A stretch of 64,000 nucleotides of DNA from Spirochaetaceae bacterium (GCA_017936665.1 JAGBFB010000029.1:1-64000), one strand, 5' to 3'; numbered from the stretch's first letter, positions 53,925-63,787 are shown. The notes: generated by a model from the letters alone, not told the origin. Numbers and translations: made by a program.

Positions 53925-54945
53925 TTCTAAAGATTTTATTGCACAAAAAAATAGAGACTCAATAAGTTTTGCAATCACCTGTGGATTTTATATAGTTCTT
54001 TTTATTTTATTTGCAGTAATACCAATCTCAAAACCAAAAAAATATACTCAAATTTCAGTACAACTTGATTCTTTGCCTCAAAAGAAAATAGAAAAACCTG
54101 TTGTTCCTGTTGAAAAGAAAATTGTTCAAAAAGAATCAGTTTCAAAAGTTGAACAAAAACCAGTTGAAAAACAGATTGAACAAAAAAAAGAAGTTGCAAA
54201 AACTACTTCTCAAGTAAAACCTGTAACTAAAACTCAACCACAAAGCCAAAATCAGCCTAAAACACAAACAACACAAAGTCAATCCACAACTCAAACAAAA
54301 AGCCAAACTGCTACTGTAAAAAAAGAAGTTGTGTATCAAAAAAGTGTAGAAGAACTGATGTCAGAAAATGCAAAAAAGAAGAAGCAAACTGCTACTTGGG
54401 ACGATAGTATTTTTAATGATGAAGCAACAACATTCTCTTCTGTTACTAAAAATACAGGAACTTTTCAAGAAAATGCAGTTTCATCTCTTGAAGGAATTGC
54501 AGCCTCTTCTTCTCAAAGTTCAAATGTTCAAACATCTTCAGTTGCTAGAGGTGAAAGTAGCAACCAAGGACTAGTTTCAGATTCTACATCAAATGTTTTG
54601 AATAAAATTTCAGAAGCTAAATATGTTACAAATAATAGTTCTCAAACAATTAGTTACGAAACATCTGGAATTTTGCAACCTAGACAATTAATTTTTCCTT
54701 CAGAACCTTCAATCACAATTCCCGAAACTTTAGAAAATAAAATTGTAAGAAATAGAACTGTAAAAATTAGTTTTGTTGTAAAATCTGATGGAAGTGTAGA
54801 TGTACGTTCCATACAAATTGAGCCTGTAGGAAGCCTTGTAACCGAAATTGAAACAGAAATTAAGAAACAAATTGCATTATGGCGCTTTGAAAGTGGAAAA
54901 AGTGATGGACAGGCTGCCTTTAATTATAGTATAAAAGTAGAGTGA
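53917..54945 (+). CDS. TonB-like energy transducer
   Basis: A 342-residue protein with a single N-terminal membrane anchor (SFAITCGFYIVLFILFAVI), a long Lys/Pro/Gln/Thr-rich periplasmic spacer (many KPV, QPK, TQ elements), a Ser-rich stretch and a C-terminal TonB-type domain (LENKIVRNRTVKISFVVKSDGSVDVRSIQIEPVGS...ALWRF). It starts inside exbD at a TTG with no strong ribosome binding site, so coupling is likely. It would carry energy from ExbB-ExbD to an outer-membrane partner such as the barrel protein at 51199. Confidence 0.85.
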   Translation: MINSKDFIAQKNRDSISFAITCGFYIVLFILFAVIPISKPKKYTQISVQLDSLPQKKIEKPVVPVEKKIVQKESVSKVEQKPVEKQIEQKKEVAKTTSQVKPVTKTQPQSQNQPKTQTTQSQSTTQTKSQTATVKKEVVYQKSVEELMSENAKKKKQTATWDDSIFNDEATTFSSVTKNTGTFQENAVSSLEGIAASSSQSSNVQTSSVARGESSNQGLVSDSTSNVLNKISEAKYVTNNSSQTISYETSGILQPRQLIFPSEPSITIPETLENKIVRNRTVKISFVVKSDGSVDVRSIQIEPVGSLVTEIETEIKKQIALWRFESGKSDGQAAFNYSIKVE

Positions 54946-55610
54946 AAGAAATAGAAGCTATTGCATTTGACATTGATGGAACTCTTTACTCTGACATGAG
55001 TTTGTATATACGGATTTTACCGTATTTCTTAAAACGTTTACCTTTTTTTCTTGCATATAATCGATCTAGGAAGATATTGCATAGAACTGCGCCTTTAGCA
55101 GATTTTTATGAATATCAAGCAAGACTTTTAGCAGAAGAATTAAAAATTTCTTCACAAGACGCAAAAAAAATGATTCAAGAAAATGTGTACGATGGAATGA
55201 AGCCATTTTTTAAGAAGATAAAAGCGTTTAAAGGCGTACATGCTTTGTTTGAAGAATGCAAAAAACGCAATATAAAAATTGGAATACTTTCTGATTTTCC
55301 TCCAGAACAAAAAGGTGATATTTGGGGATTGGCACCTATGTGTGATGTTATTATGGGATCTGAAGAATGTGGTGCATTAAAACCATCAATTTATACTTTT
55401 GGTTCTTTTGCAAAAGCATTAAATGTACCTCCAGAAAAAATCCTTTATGTTGGAAACAGCATTAGAGCAGATATAAATGGAGCAAAAAAAGCAGGAATGA
55501 AAACTGCCTATATAATGCCTTTTTGGCGAAAAATTCTTAATAAAAAACTAGCACAAGCAGATATTTCCTTTAAAAACTATCGCCAATTAAAGAAAATTGT
55601 GTTAGAATAG
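54942..55610 (+). CDS. HAD-superfamily hydrolase
   Basis: A 222-residue HAD phosphatase-like protein. Motif I is FDIDGTLY (nucleophile and acid Asp), motif II ILSDFP, motif III Lys in GALKPSIYTFGSF and motif IV YVGNSIRADINGAKKAGM. A helical cap lies between motifs I and II. The GTG start overlaps the TonB-like stop. The substrate is unknown, probably a small phosphorylated metabolite. Its place at the end of the TonB operon may be only positional. Confidence 0.88.
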   Translation: MKEIEAIAFDIDGTLYSDMSLYIRILPYFLKRLPFFLAYNRSRKILHRTAPLADFYEYQARLLAEELKISSQDAKKMIQENVYDGMKPFFKKIKAFKGVHALFEECKKRNIKIGILSDFPPEQKGDIWGLAPMCDVIMGSEECGALKPSIYTFGSFAKALNVPPEKILYVGNSIRADINGAKKAGMKTAYIMPFWRKILNKKLAQADISFKNYRQLKKIVLE

Positions 55611-55640
55611 AATAGTATAAATATCTTTGGGTGGGTATAA

Positions 55641-58600
55641 ATGATTACAGTAATAATTTCTCTGTCTGTATCTTTGCTTGTTGCATTGCTTTTTAGACAT
55701 TTGGATAAAAATCATCGTTCTTTAACAAAAATTAAAGATTTTACGGATAGAGTAAGAAAAGATTTTGACGGATATTTTAATAATCAACAGGAATCCATAA
55801 AAAATCAGTCAATTGATTTGGATGTTCAAAAAACACAAACAATAGCCACAATTAAAAGTTTACAAAATTTACAAAAAGAATTTGATGAAAAAAAGAGTAC
55901 TTTAAATGCTCAAATTTCTGAAATTACTCAAATGGGAAACAAAATTTCTCAATATGATGAAGCAATAAAAGAATTAACACAAATGTCTTTGGCTGTAGAA
56001 GAAAACCTTGCTAGAATTAAAAAAGAATCAGGTATCATTGATAAGTTAGATTCAAAAATTGCAGAACAAAAACAATTATTAGACTCTTTAGAAAAACGTA
56101 TTCCTCTTATCGAAAAGAATTTTGAAGCAAAAAATGAAGAAAGTTTAAGTGCTATTAGCAAAACTCTTTTAGATGATTACAAAGAACAAACTGATAATAT
56201 TATTGAAACTACAGAACAAGCTGTAAGACGAAACGAACAAATCATTTCTCAAATTACACAATCTTTTGACAATGTATTTGCCGTTGCAGCCGAAAAAGCA
56301 GAGAAACTTGAAGCAGATGCTTTTGAAAAGCTAAAAGAAAATGCACAACAAAGAGCATTGAAATATAAAGAATTTGCTGATGAAAATAACGCAAAACTTA
56401 AAGAAATGATAAAAGCTGACATTTTATCAACTCAAGAACAAATAAAAACAATTCAACTTGAAACAAATAGTTTGTATCAAAATGTTAGTAATGAGCTAGA
56501 AAAAACTAGTCAGCAACTTATTAAGATAAAAGATGATACTCAGCAAAAACTTACAGAAGTAAAACAAATTTCTAATCAACAAATTGCTCAGTTTGAACAA
56601 GAATCTAACCAATACTTTGATAAAATAAAGCAAGATTCAGATAATAAGATTTCTGCATTGATAAAAAGTGTAGAAGAACAAATTGTTCAAGTTGATACAG
56701 CCTATAAATCATCAATCAAAACTCTTTCTGATGGCTATGAAGAAAATAGTAACAGAGTATTTAATGATGCTAATGATAAATTAGAAAATCTTAAAAATGA
56801 TATGCTTTATCGTTTTGAAAGAATTAAATCTACTTCAGTTGACATAGATAATGTTGAAGGTGCACTTCGTCAAGAAATGGCAGATATTCAAAAACGAGTT
56901 GTTGATGATTTTAATATTTTTGCAAAAGATAGAAACAAGCAATATTCAGAATTTAAAGATGATATGAATATTAAATCTGATGAACTTTCAATTAAAATGC
57001 AAAGTCTTGAAAAAGACCTTTCTGAATTAAAAAGTCGTGCCTACGATAATGTTTCAGATAAATTAAATGACTTCCAAGAAGATTTCTTTGCAAACTTAAC
57101 AAAACGGGGTGAAGAATTAAATGTTTCTTTAGAAGATTGGAAAATTTCATTTAATGAAAAACTAGGAACAATCACAGAACAATATCAGAAAACACAAAAA
57201 CAAATTGAAAGTGATTATACAGAATCCTTGAAAGAAAAAATTACCCTTTTGCAAAATAACTTAGAAGATAAATTTGCTAAATTAGATAATTCCTTTACAA
57301 CTCGAGAAAGTTTATTGAACAACAAAGGATTTGAAATTGAAAGTCAAATTAATAATTTTGCTGTAAACTATCAATCTCAAATTGATGAAGAAAAACAAAA
57401 AGCATCAGAAGTTCTTAAAACTGAATTTGAAAAATACCTAAAATCAATGAACGAACAAATCAGTACTTTTGAACAAGATATTACAACTCACTTAACATCA
57501 ATTTCTTCAGAAGTAGACGGTTCAAGAGATCAAGCTGCAACTGTTTTGGAAGCAATCCGAAACGATTTTGATACTTGGAAGGAACGAATAAATAGTCAAT
57601 TTGAAGAAGCAAAAACAATTTATGATGATAAGTTTGAAGGATTAGAACAAAAAGCGCAAGATTCAATTAGTAAGGTAAAAGATATCTTTGACAATGATTT
57701 TAACGAGTATGTTAATAAAACAAATGAAAGCAAAGAATCTATTAATCAAGATATTATCAGACTAACAAATGAATCAGAAAAATTACTTGGAACATTACAT
57801 TCTTCATATCAAGAATTGCTAACTGAAAATCAGCAAAAGATAAATAGCCAAAAAACTGAAATTGATAATTCTCTAGAAACTACCAAAACTGAAATTCAAC
57901 AAATGTTGATGAAAATGCAATCCGATACAAATAACTTAAATAAATCAATGGATGCAATTGATAAACGTCTAAAAGATTTTGTTGAACAATCAAAAGTATT
58001 TGATAAAGCTGACGAATTAAAAGCTGAATTAAAAACAGATATATCTGATTTAAAAGCAGAAATTTCTGAAATTCAAACTTTCGGAAAAACAATCGAAAGT
58101 ATCCAAAATGATTTTACAAAAATCAAAAAGATAGAAGATGAAATTTCACAACACTTAAAGAATTTTAATTCAGAACGTAACAGAATTGATTCTATCGAAA
58201 CTAATTTTAATACATTAATCGGATTGTCAAATTCTATTGATGCAAAAATTAGCGACCTAGAACATACAAATGCTGATATGCAAAATTTACAGTTAGATGT
58301 AAGACATTTTAAAAACACTTTAGAATCAATTTCAAATAGATACGATATTCTTGAAAAGAAAAATTCTGTAATTGATAAGACAGTTGCTGATGTTGATAAA
58401 GTTTTTGATAACCTTAAAGAAATTGAACGCCGTCTTGAAAATTGTAATCGTACAACAGAGGATTTCCCAAGTAGAATTTCAAATCTAAAGACAGATGTAG
58501 ATAGCATTATGGAAAATATTCCAAAACTCAAAGATGCTATAAGTAAATTAGATTCTTTAGATGATATTATTTTGGATGCTAACAGTAAAGTAGATGAAAT

Positions 58601-58865
58601 AAAAAGTTCTAAAGTAAGTTTTGCTAATACAGAAACTAGATTAATCGATTTAGATAATAGAGTTACAGAAAAACTAAGAACCTTAGGCGAAATTACTAAA
58701 AACTCTTTACCTAACAGTGCAAATATTTCTAATTCATCACAGCCGGGAACACGAAGAACTGTTGTACAGTTATCACACTCCGGTTGGACACCTGAAAGTA
58801 TCGCTAATAGATTAGGAATTTCAGTAGGTGAAGTAGAATTAATTCTTGAAACTTACAAAGAATAA
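55641..58865 (+). CDS. SpiroCoCo-type giant coiled-coil protein
   Basis: A 1074-residue protein with a short N-terminal membrane anchor (TVIISLSVSLLVALLF), about 950 residues of heptad-rich Glu/Lys/Gln/Ile coiled coil, and a C-terminal ~35-residue module GWTPESIANRLGISVGEVELILETYK, which looks like a helix-turn-helix. It matches what I know as the spirochaete-specific SpiroCoCo coiled-coil family. A role as a structural or anchoring protein of the cell envelope or flagellar region is inferred from architecture only. The start is preceded by GGGTGGG. Confidence 0.82.
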   Translation: MITVIISLSVSLLVALLFRHLDKNHRSLTKIKDFTDRVRKDFDGYFNNQQESIKNQSIDLDVQKTQTIATIKSLQNLQKEFDEKKSTLNAQISEITQMGNKISQYDEAIKELTQMSLAVEENLARIKKESGIIDKLDSKIAEQKQLLDSLEKRIPLIEKNFEAKNEESLSAISKTLLDDYKEQTDNIIETTEQAVRRNEQIISQITQSFDNVFAVAAEKAEKLEADAFEKLKENAQQRALKYKEFADENNAKLKEMIKADILSTQEQIKTIQLETNSLYQNVSNELEKTSQQLIKIKDDTQQKLTEVKQISNQQIAQFEQESNQYFDKIKQDSDNKISALIKSVEEQIVQVDTAYKSSIKTLSDGYEENSNRVFNDANDKLENLKNDMLYRFERIKSTSVDIDNVEGALRQEMADIQKRVVDDFNIFAKDRNKQYSEFKDDMNIKSDELSIKMQSLEKDLSELKSRAYDNVSDKLNDFQEDFFANLTKRGEELNVSLEDWKISFNEKLGTITEQYQKTQKQIESDYTESLKEKITLLQNNLEDKFAKLDNSFTTRESLLNNKGFEIESQINNFAVNYQSQIDEEKQKASEVLKTEFEKYLKSMNEQISTFEQDITTHLTSISSEVDGSRDQAATVLEAIRNDFDTWKERINSQFEEAKTIYDDKFEGLEQKAQDSISKVKDIFDNDFNEYVNKTNESKESINQDIIRLTNESEKLLGTLHSSYQELLTENQQKINSQKTEIDNSLETTKTEIQQMLMKMQSDTNNLNKSMDAIDKRLKDFVEQSKVFDKADELKAELKTDISDLKAEISEIQTFGKTIESIQNDFTKIKKIEDEISQHLKNFNSERNRIDSIETNFNTLIGLSNSIDAKISDLEHTNADMQNLQLDVRHFKNTLESISNRYDILEKKNSVIDKTVADVDKVFDNLKEIERRLENCNRTTEDFPSRISNLKTDVDSIMENIPKLKDAISKLDSLDDIILDANSKVDEIKSSKVSFANTETRLIDLDNRVTEKLRTLGEITKNSLPNSANISNSSQPGTRRTVVQLSHSGWTPESIANRLGISVGEVELILETYKE

Positions 58866-58871
58866 TATTTT

Positions 58872-59345
58872 TTATTTTGAAAGAAGGCAAACTGACCAAG
58901 CGGCTACTGCTTGGTTTTTGCCAATTTCACCGATTTTTTCTCCAGTTTTAGCCTTTACAAAAACTTGATTTTCATCACATCCAAGTATATTACTGATAGA
59001 TTTTATAATTTCTTTTCTGTAAGTTAAAATTTTAGGTTTTTCAATATTTATTACACAATCAATATTTTCTAATTTCCAGCCATCATTTCTAATTTTATCC
59101 CAAGCATATCTTAGTAAGTCTTTAGAATCTGCGTTTTTCCATTTATCATCTGAAGGCGGATAAAACTCACCAATATCACCTAATCCACTTGCACCTAAAA
59201 GGGCATCAGTTATAGCGTGTAATAAAACATCTCCATCAGAGTGTCCTGCTTCACCAAGCTCAAAAGGAATTTCTATACCACCTAACATCAACTTTCTGGA
59301 TGGAACTAAAGTATGTAAATCGTAACCTAAACCAATTTTAATCAT
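58872..59345 (-). CDS. ispF: 2-C-methyl-D-erythritol 2,4-cyclodiphosphate synthase
   Basis: IspF of the MEP isoprenoid pathway, converting CDP-ME 2-phosphate to MEcPP. Family residues are visible: GLGYDLHTL (Asp and His for metal), LGGIEIPFELGEAGHSDGDVLLHAITDALLGA (second His/Asp set), DIGEFYPPSD, and the C-terminal VFVKAKTGEKIGEIGKNQAVAA. At 157 residues it is standard. It follows ispD by 12 bases with an AAAGG ribosome binding site. It is the last gene of carD-ispD-ispF. Confidence 0.96.
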   Translation of the reverse strand: MIKIGLGYDLHTLVPSRKLMLGGIEIPFELGEAGHSDGDVLLHAITDALLGASGLGDIGEFYPPSDDKWKNADSKDLLRYAWDKIRNDGWKLENIDCVINIEKPKILTYRKEIIKSISNILGCDENQVFVKAKTGEKIGEIGKNQAVAAWSVCLLSK

Positions 59346-59357
59346 AAATAAAACCTT

Positions 59358-60098
59358 TCAGAATATATCAGATTTATAAGTAATTTTTTTATTTTCTACA
59401 TCTCCTGAACAATAAAAAACTTTTTTATCCGAAAATTTACTCCAAATCTCTGTATCATCTGTGGAAGTAAAATTTTCTTGAATTGCTTTTAAGTTAGCTT
59501 GATACAAAATTTCAAAATTAAAAATTTGTGGAGTTTGTACAGCACCTAATTTGCTTCTTTCTAAATGAGTTTTAATTGAATTATCTTGTGTATCAATTTC
59601 TTTTAATGTATCTACACATGGAATAATTGGAGAGGCTGCACCTTTTTCTTTTGCAAGAACTGTGCACTCATAAATCAAAGTTGGCTTTATCCAAGGTCTT
59701 GCACCATCATGAATAGCAACTAAATCTGGAGAACCTTTTTGTTTTAAAAACTCCAAACAATTAAATATTGATTTTTGCCTTGTATCATCGCCATAAACAA
59801 AACAAAGTTCCACATTCATTTTTGATAAATATTCTTTAATTTTTTTTGAGGTGAAAATCGCTTTCTCTGCTTCTTTAATTGAATTTTGCGTTTTGGGGAG
59901 AGCAATAATAATTGAAGTTAAATTAAATTCTTTGGAATTATCAAAGGCTACTAAAAATGATTGAATTACACAAGATAGTACAGTGGTCTTTTTTTCTTTG
60001 GGAAATAATAAAGAAGGGAGACGCAAAAACTCTTTTTTCTTGCTATCCCCCATTCTTGTGGATGAACCTGCTGCGGGAATAACCACAGAAATTGTCAT
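59358..60098 (-). CDS. ispD: 2-C-methyl-D-erythritol 4-phosphate cytidylyltransferase
   Basis: IspD transfers CMP to methylerythritol phosphate. The nucleotide-binding start VVIPAAGSSTRMGDSKKKEFLRL, the VAIHDGARPWI block, and the later RSKLGAVQTPQIFNFEIL and STDDTEIW blocks are all present. The start overlaps the carD stop by four bases (ATGA) on the minus strand, so ispD is coupled to carD. In some spirochaetes ispD and ispF are fused; here they are separate. Confidence 0.94.
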   Translation of the reverse strand: MTISVVIPAAGSSTRMGDSKKKEFLRLPSLLFPKEKKTTVLSCVIQSFLVAFDNSKEFNLTSIIIALPKTQNSIKEAEKAIFTSKKIKEYLSKMNVELCFVYGDDTRQKSIFNCLEFLKQKGSPDLVAIHDGARPWIKPTLIYECTVLAKEKGAASPIIPCVDTLKEIDTQDNSIKTHLERSKLGAVQTPQIFNFEILYQANLKAIQENFTSTDDTEIWSKFSDKKVFYCSGDVENKKITYKSDIF

Positions 60099-60736
60099 TC
60101 GTCGTCATCCATCATATCGTCATCATCTTCTTCGTCATCATCTTCTGGATTGTCATCTGCATCAAGGAAATCCTCGTCGTCATCGCTATCCAAAAAGTCT
60201 TTATTGATAGATGATTGTTGTTTTGCGTGCAATAAACCAAGAGGTTCAAGTTTTGCATGAATCATTGCTTCAACTTCTTTTGAAGTTTTTTCTAAAGAAT
60301 AAGAAATTTCATCCTCTAAAAGTTTTTTTGCTGAATCGTAAAGTTTGCGTTCAAGAATAGGCAATTCTTTTACCTTACTTCTGTGGTAAAGACATCTAAC
60401 AATAGAAGCGATATCATTAATGCTACCTTTCTTTAACAATTCAAGATTCATTTGGTATCTTAACTTCCAATCTGAAGTGATAGGTTCAAATTCTTGACCA
60501 ATCATTTCTATTGCATTTAGAGCTTCTTCTTTTGAAACTATAGCTCTAATTCCTAATTCATCAGATTTTTCAACCGGAATCATAACTGTCATGTCAGAAA
60601 CGTCAAGATAGATTACATAGTAAAGAATCATTTGATCTTTGAACTTCTTTTCTTTAATTTCTTGAATTGTTCCAACACCCTGACTTGGATAAACAATCTT
60701 TTGATTTACTTTATAAGTTGTATTTTTATCACTCAT
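60095..60736 (-). CDS. CarD-family transcription factor
   Basis: About 213 residues. The N-terminal RNA-polymerase-interaction domain reads KVNQKIVYPSQGVGTIQEIKEKKFKDQMILYYVIYL, with the typical VMIPVEKSDELGIRAIV following. The helical middle part would contact promoter DNA. An unusual very acidic C-terminal tail (about 30 residues, nearly all Asp/Glu, in two related blocks around FLDSDDD/FLDADD) is added. CarD proteins stabilise open promoter complexes, often at rRNA promoters. The ATG at 60736 is placed eight bases after an extended -10 box. Confidence 0.9.
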   Translation of the reverse strand: MSDKNTTYKVNQKIVYPSQGVGTIQEIKEKKFKDQMILYYVIYLDVSDMTVMIPVEKSDELGIRAIVSKEEALNAIEMIGQEFEPITSDWKLRYQMNLELLKKGSINDIASIVRCLYHRSKVKELPILERKLYDSAKKLLEDEISYSLEKTSKEVEAMIHAKLEPLGLLHAKQQSSINKDFLDSDDDEDFLDADDNPEDDDEEDDDDMMDDDE

Positions 60737-60744
60737 ATTAAACA

Positions 60745-60753
60745 ATTATATCA
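60745..60753 (-). promoter_or_regulatory. Extended -10 promoter of carD
   Basis: On the minus strand TG-A-TATAAT (60753-60745) ends eight bases before the carD ATG. The -10 hexamer is perfect and the TG extension is present, while no -35 was found. The transcript would begin at or one to two bases before the ATG, again with no ribosome binding site. Confidence 0.5.
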
Positions 60754-60774
60754 CAAAAACTAAATAATTTCTAG

Positions 60775-62328
60775 TTAATTTGCCATTACTACATTAGGAA
60801 ATATCTTTTCTTTTTCTAAATAAATATATTTCAAAGGATGATAATTTAATGGATTTTCATACCAACCTTTTATATATTCAGTATCAATAACATTAAAAGA
60901 AACGCTATGAGAAATTGGAATAATCATTCCTTGGTCTAACAAATATTGCTCAGCTTCAGATAATTTTTGTAGCCGTTCTTCTCCAGAAAGTTGAGATGCT
61001 TCTGATAAGAAATTATCAAATTGTGTATCTTTCCATCCAGAAACATTTAATGAAGAATCTCCTCTAAAAAGTTCTAAGAAAGCAACAGGGTCTGCAAAGT
61101 CTCCAACCCAAGAATATGTAAAAATTTGTGCGTTCCAACCTGGGATACTTTTCAAATATCTATCTGTTGGAGTTTTTTGAATAATCAATTCTACATCAAT
61201 TTTAGCCCAAGCATCCTTTAATTTTTTTGCAAGTTCTAAACTGTAGTCACTATCTTGAATTGCACAAATTAAACTTAATTTTTGATTTTCAAAACCAGCT
61301 TCTTTTTTTAGTTCAAAAGCTGCATCTAAATCGTATTCTGGAACACCAAAAATTTGAGGATAATCAGAAACAGGAACAATAAAACTAGTTGTCTTTACTA
61401 AGGATTTTGATTGAAATTCGTTCCAAGGGATAGCACTTAAAAGTGCCATTCGTAATTTAGGATTATTCCAGGGTTCTTCTAAAGGTTTAAAGAAAAAATA
61501 TTCTGTTCCAAATTGAGTTGTAAGAAAGATTGATTGAGGTTTTAAAATCTTATTTATGGTTAGCATATCAGTTGCCCAATCGATTTTACCTGTATTGTAC
61601 AAAAATGTATTTTCTTCTTCATTTTGACTAATTAAAATCTTTATAGAAGGAAGAGCAACATTTTTTTCGTCCCAGTATTTTGGATTTTTTTCTAAGCGAA
61701 TATAATTATCTGTATATTCTTTTAATACAAAAGCACCAGAATAAACAGATGGATTTTCATTTGTTATACTAAAAGCAGCTGTACACAAAATGTTAGGAAA
61801 GTGTTCGGCAGGATTAGTAAGTTTTACAGAAATTGTTTTTTCATCCTTTACTTTGATACCTACTTCTTCAAGAGGAAGTTTACCCTGTCTAAAGTCTGAT
61901 GAACCTTGCACAATGTCAAAAAGTGAAGCAAAGGGAGCATCTTTTGTTTGTAATAATTTTATCCAAGAATCTTTTACATTTTGAGCAGCGATTTTTGTTC
62001 CATCACTAAAACAAATATTTTCTTTTAGTACAAAAGTCCAAGTTTTTTTATCACGTGAAAGTTTATAAGACTCACAGATTGCAGGAATTGCCTGTAATGT
62101 TATTGGGTCGTAACTAAAAAGACCTTCATATAATCCATTAATAATTTGAATTTCGGTGTTATAAGAAGCTGTATGTGGATTTAAATCTGGACTAATGTGA
62201 GAAGTTGAAATTACAAATTCTCTTTGATTTTCTGGCACAAACTGTGAAAATACGCTTTGACAACAACAAAACGAAACCACTAAAAAAATAAAGATAGAAA
62301 TCCATCTAGTTTTTTTTGCTAAAATCAT
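60775..62328 (-). CDS. Oligopeptide ABC transporter substrate-binding protein
   Basis: A 517-residue family-5 solute-binding protein. The N-terminal signal is hydrophobic with three cysteines (FIFLVVSFCCCQSVFSQ), which could serve as a spirochaete lipobox or a normal cleavage site. The mature part has LNPHTASYNTEIQIINGLYEGLFSYDP, KTWTFVLKENICFSDGTKIAAQNVKDSW and the C-terminal GWKDTQFDNFLSEA that mark peptide binders. The ATG shares one base with the stop of the preceding gene and has AGGA upstream. No permease or ATPase gene is adjacent in the window. Confidence 0.88.
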   Translation of the reverse strand: MILAKKTRWISIFIFLVVSFCCCQSVFSQFVPENQREFVISTSHISPDLNPHTASYNTEIQIINGLYEGLFSYDPITLQAIPAICESYKLSRDKKTWTFVLKENICFSDGTKIAAQNVKDSWIKLLQTKDAPFASLFDIVQGSSDFRQGKLPLEEVGIKVKDEKTISVKLTNPAEHFPNILCTAAFSITNENPSVYSGAFVLKEYTDNYIRLEKNPKYWDEKNVALPSIKILISQNEEENTFLYNTGKIDWATDMLTINKILKPQSIFLTTQFGTEYFFFKPLEEPWNNPKLRMALLSAIPWNEFQSKSLVKTTSFIVPVSDYPQIFGVPEYDLDAAFELKKEAGFENQKLSLICAIQDSDYSLELAKKLKDAWAKIDVELIIQKTPTDRYLKSIPGWNAQIFTYSWVGDFADPVAFLELFRGDSSLNVSGWKDTQFDNFLSEASQLSGEERLQKLSEAEQYLLDQGMIIPISHSVSFNVIDTEYIKGWYENPLNYHPLKYIYLEKEKIFPNVVMAN

Positions 62329-63776
62329 TAAGCCAATCCTAATTTTTGCATTTGTCTTTGTTCTTCTATAAGTGAAGAATATTCTGCTTTCCTTTGGTTC
62401 GTTTTAATTATAGTATTTTTTAGAGAAGAAATCTCCATTTTAATACCTTTTATTTTACTTCGAGATAAAGGAGTAACAGTTTCTTTAAAATAATCATCTA
62501 AGGCAGAAAGAGTTACAAGTAATTTTTGACATTCAGATAAATTTTTTGCGATAAACTCTACAATTTTGTCATCTGCCATTGCTTCTATTTTTTCGTAACC
62601 AGGAGTTTTACGAGTTGTAAAAGATAAGTAATATTTACAGCGTTTTTGTAAAGATAAAATAAATTCATCAAAATTTATATGTTCATATTGTTTTGCTTGA
62701 GTAATTTTATCCACGATAATTACTTTGTAAATTTTAGGTTTTTTATCAAGATTAAAAGCCTTTTGGATAATTTCGATTAACTTATCCCAAAAAGTATTTT
62801 TCTTGTTTTCAATTAACTCGCTATTTTCTTGAAATTTGCTGATAATTTGTTCAAGTTGAGGTACAATTCCACCTAAAGAACGCACTGCATCCATTAAAAT
62901 TGCACGAGTATCTATTTGTTTTTCTTGCTTTTCTTTGTTTGATTTTTTTACAATAAGTTTAGAAATTAAGTTTTGTTGTTTTTCTTTGGCTTTATCACCA
63001 ATAGTTTCATCGATAATTTCTTCGATAAGTTCGTTATAGAAAGGCTTTTTAGTTGCTACAACATGAAACACTTTTTTTATTTGAGCAAGCATGCTTTCTT
63101 TTGAATCAAAAACTTTATCTACAAGAAAGGACGGATGAGCCAAAACTTCTCGTCTAACTTCTACCTTGTAAACTTCTCGTTGAAAATCACCAAATTCTTT
63201 TAGAATACTATTTATTATTTCCACTGACTTAGCAGCATTGTTAAGACTATCATTTAAAAGACTAGTTGCTAAAGCATCTGTACCTTGTCTAATAGGTATT
63301 AAACAATCAGAAAGCCCCTTTGTGTTTGGGCTATCAGATGTTGCAATTACGGAATTCCACATAAAACCATTATTAAAAGCAATTAACTGTTTGATTCTAT
63401 CAGCTTTAATATTTGAAACAGAGAAAGTTAAATAGTTACAGATAAAATCTAGCATAGACTCATAATCAGAAAGGCGAGTCCCGATAACAATATTTCTTTC
63501 TGAGTCTGCAAAAGGCTTATCAGAAATTGGTTTAATTTCAGAAACCTTTTTTTCTAGTTTATATGGGTCAGCTGAAATTGTACTTTTCTTTAACAAAGTT
63601 GTATAAACATTTCCTACATGAGCATGAAGCCGTCTATATTCTTCCAATACTCTTGGCAATTCTTCAGTTTCGTACCAACGGATTTTTTCATCAAAGACTT
63701 CGTTTAATTCTTTTGTAAAAGTTTCGTAGTTTTCCATATATGTATTATCGGATAAATAAGGATTTTCGGCAACCAA
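62328..63776 (-). CDS. Conserved-looking helical protein, unknown function
   Basis: A 482-residue, predominantly helical, charged protein without a signal peptide or recognised motif. It opens with YMENYETFTKELNEVFDEKIRWYETEELPRVLEEYRRLHAHVGNVYTTLLKKS and ends in a coiled segment (SSLKNTIIKTNQRKAEYSSLIEEQRQM). The start is uncertain: a TTG at 63776 or an ATG at 63737, neither with a good ribosome binding site. It touches the peptide-binding-protein gene (TAATG), so the two are co-transcribed. I do not recognise the family. Confidence 0.65.
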   Translation of the reverse strand: MVAENPYLSDNTYMENYETFTKELNEVFDEKIRWYETEELPRVLEEYRRLHAHVGNVYTTLLKKSTISADPYKLEKKVSEIKPISDKPFADSERNIVIGTRLSDYESMLDFICNYLTFSVSNIKADRIKQLIAFNNGFMWNSVIATSDSPNTKGLSDCLIPIRQGTDALATSLLNDSLNNAAKSVEIINSILKEFGDFQREVYKVEVRREVLAHPSFLVDKVFDSKESMLAQIKKVFHVVATKKPFYNELIEEIIDETIGDKAKEKQQNLISKLIVKKSNKEKQEKQIDTRAILMDAVRSLGGIVPQLEQIISKFQENSELIENKKNTFWDKLIEIIQKAFNLDKKPKIYKVIIVDKITQAKQYEHINFDEFILSLQKRCKYYLSFTTRKTPGYEKIEAMADDKIVEFIAKNLSECQKLLVTLSALDDYFKETVTPLSRSKIKGIKMEISSLKNTIIKTNQRKAEYSSLIEEQRQMQKLGLA

Positions 63777-63787
63777 TATTTTTTATA

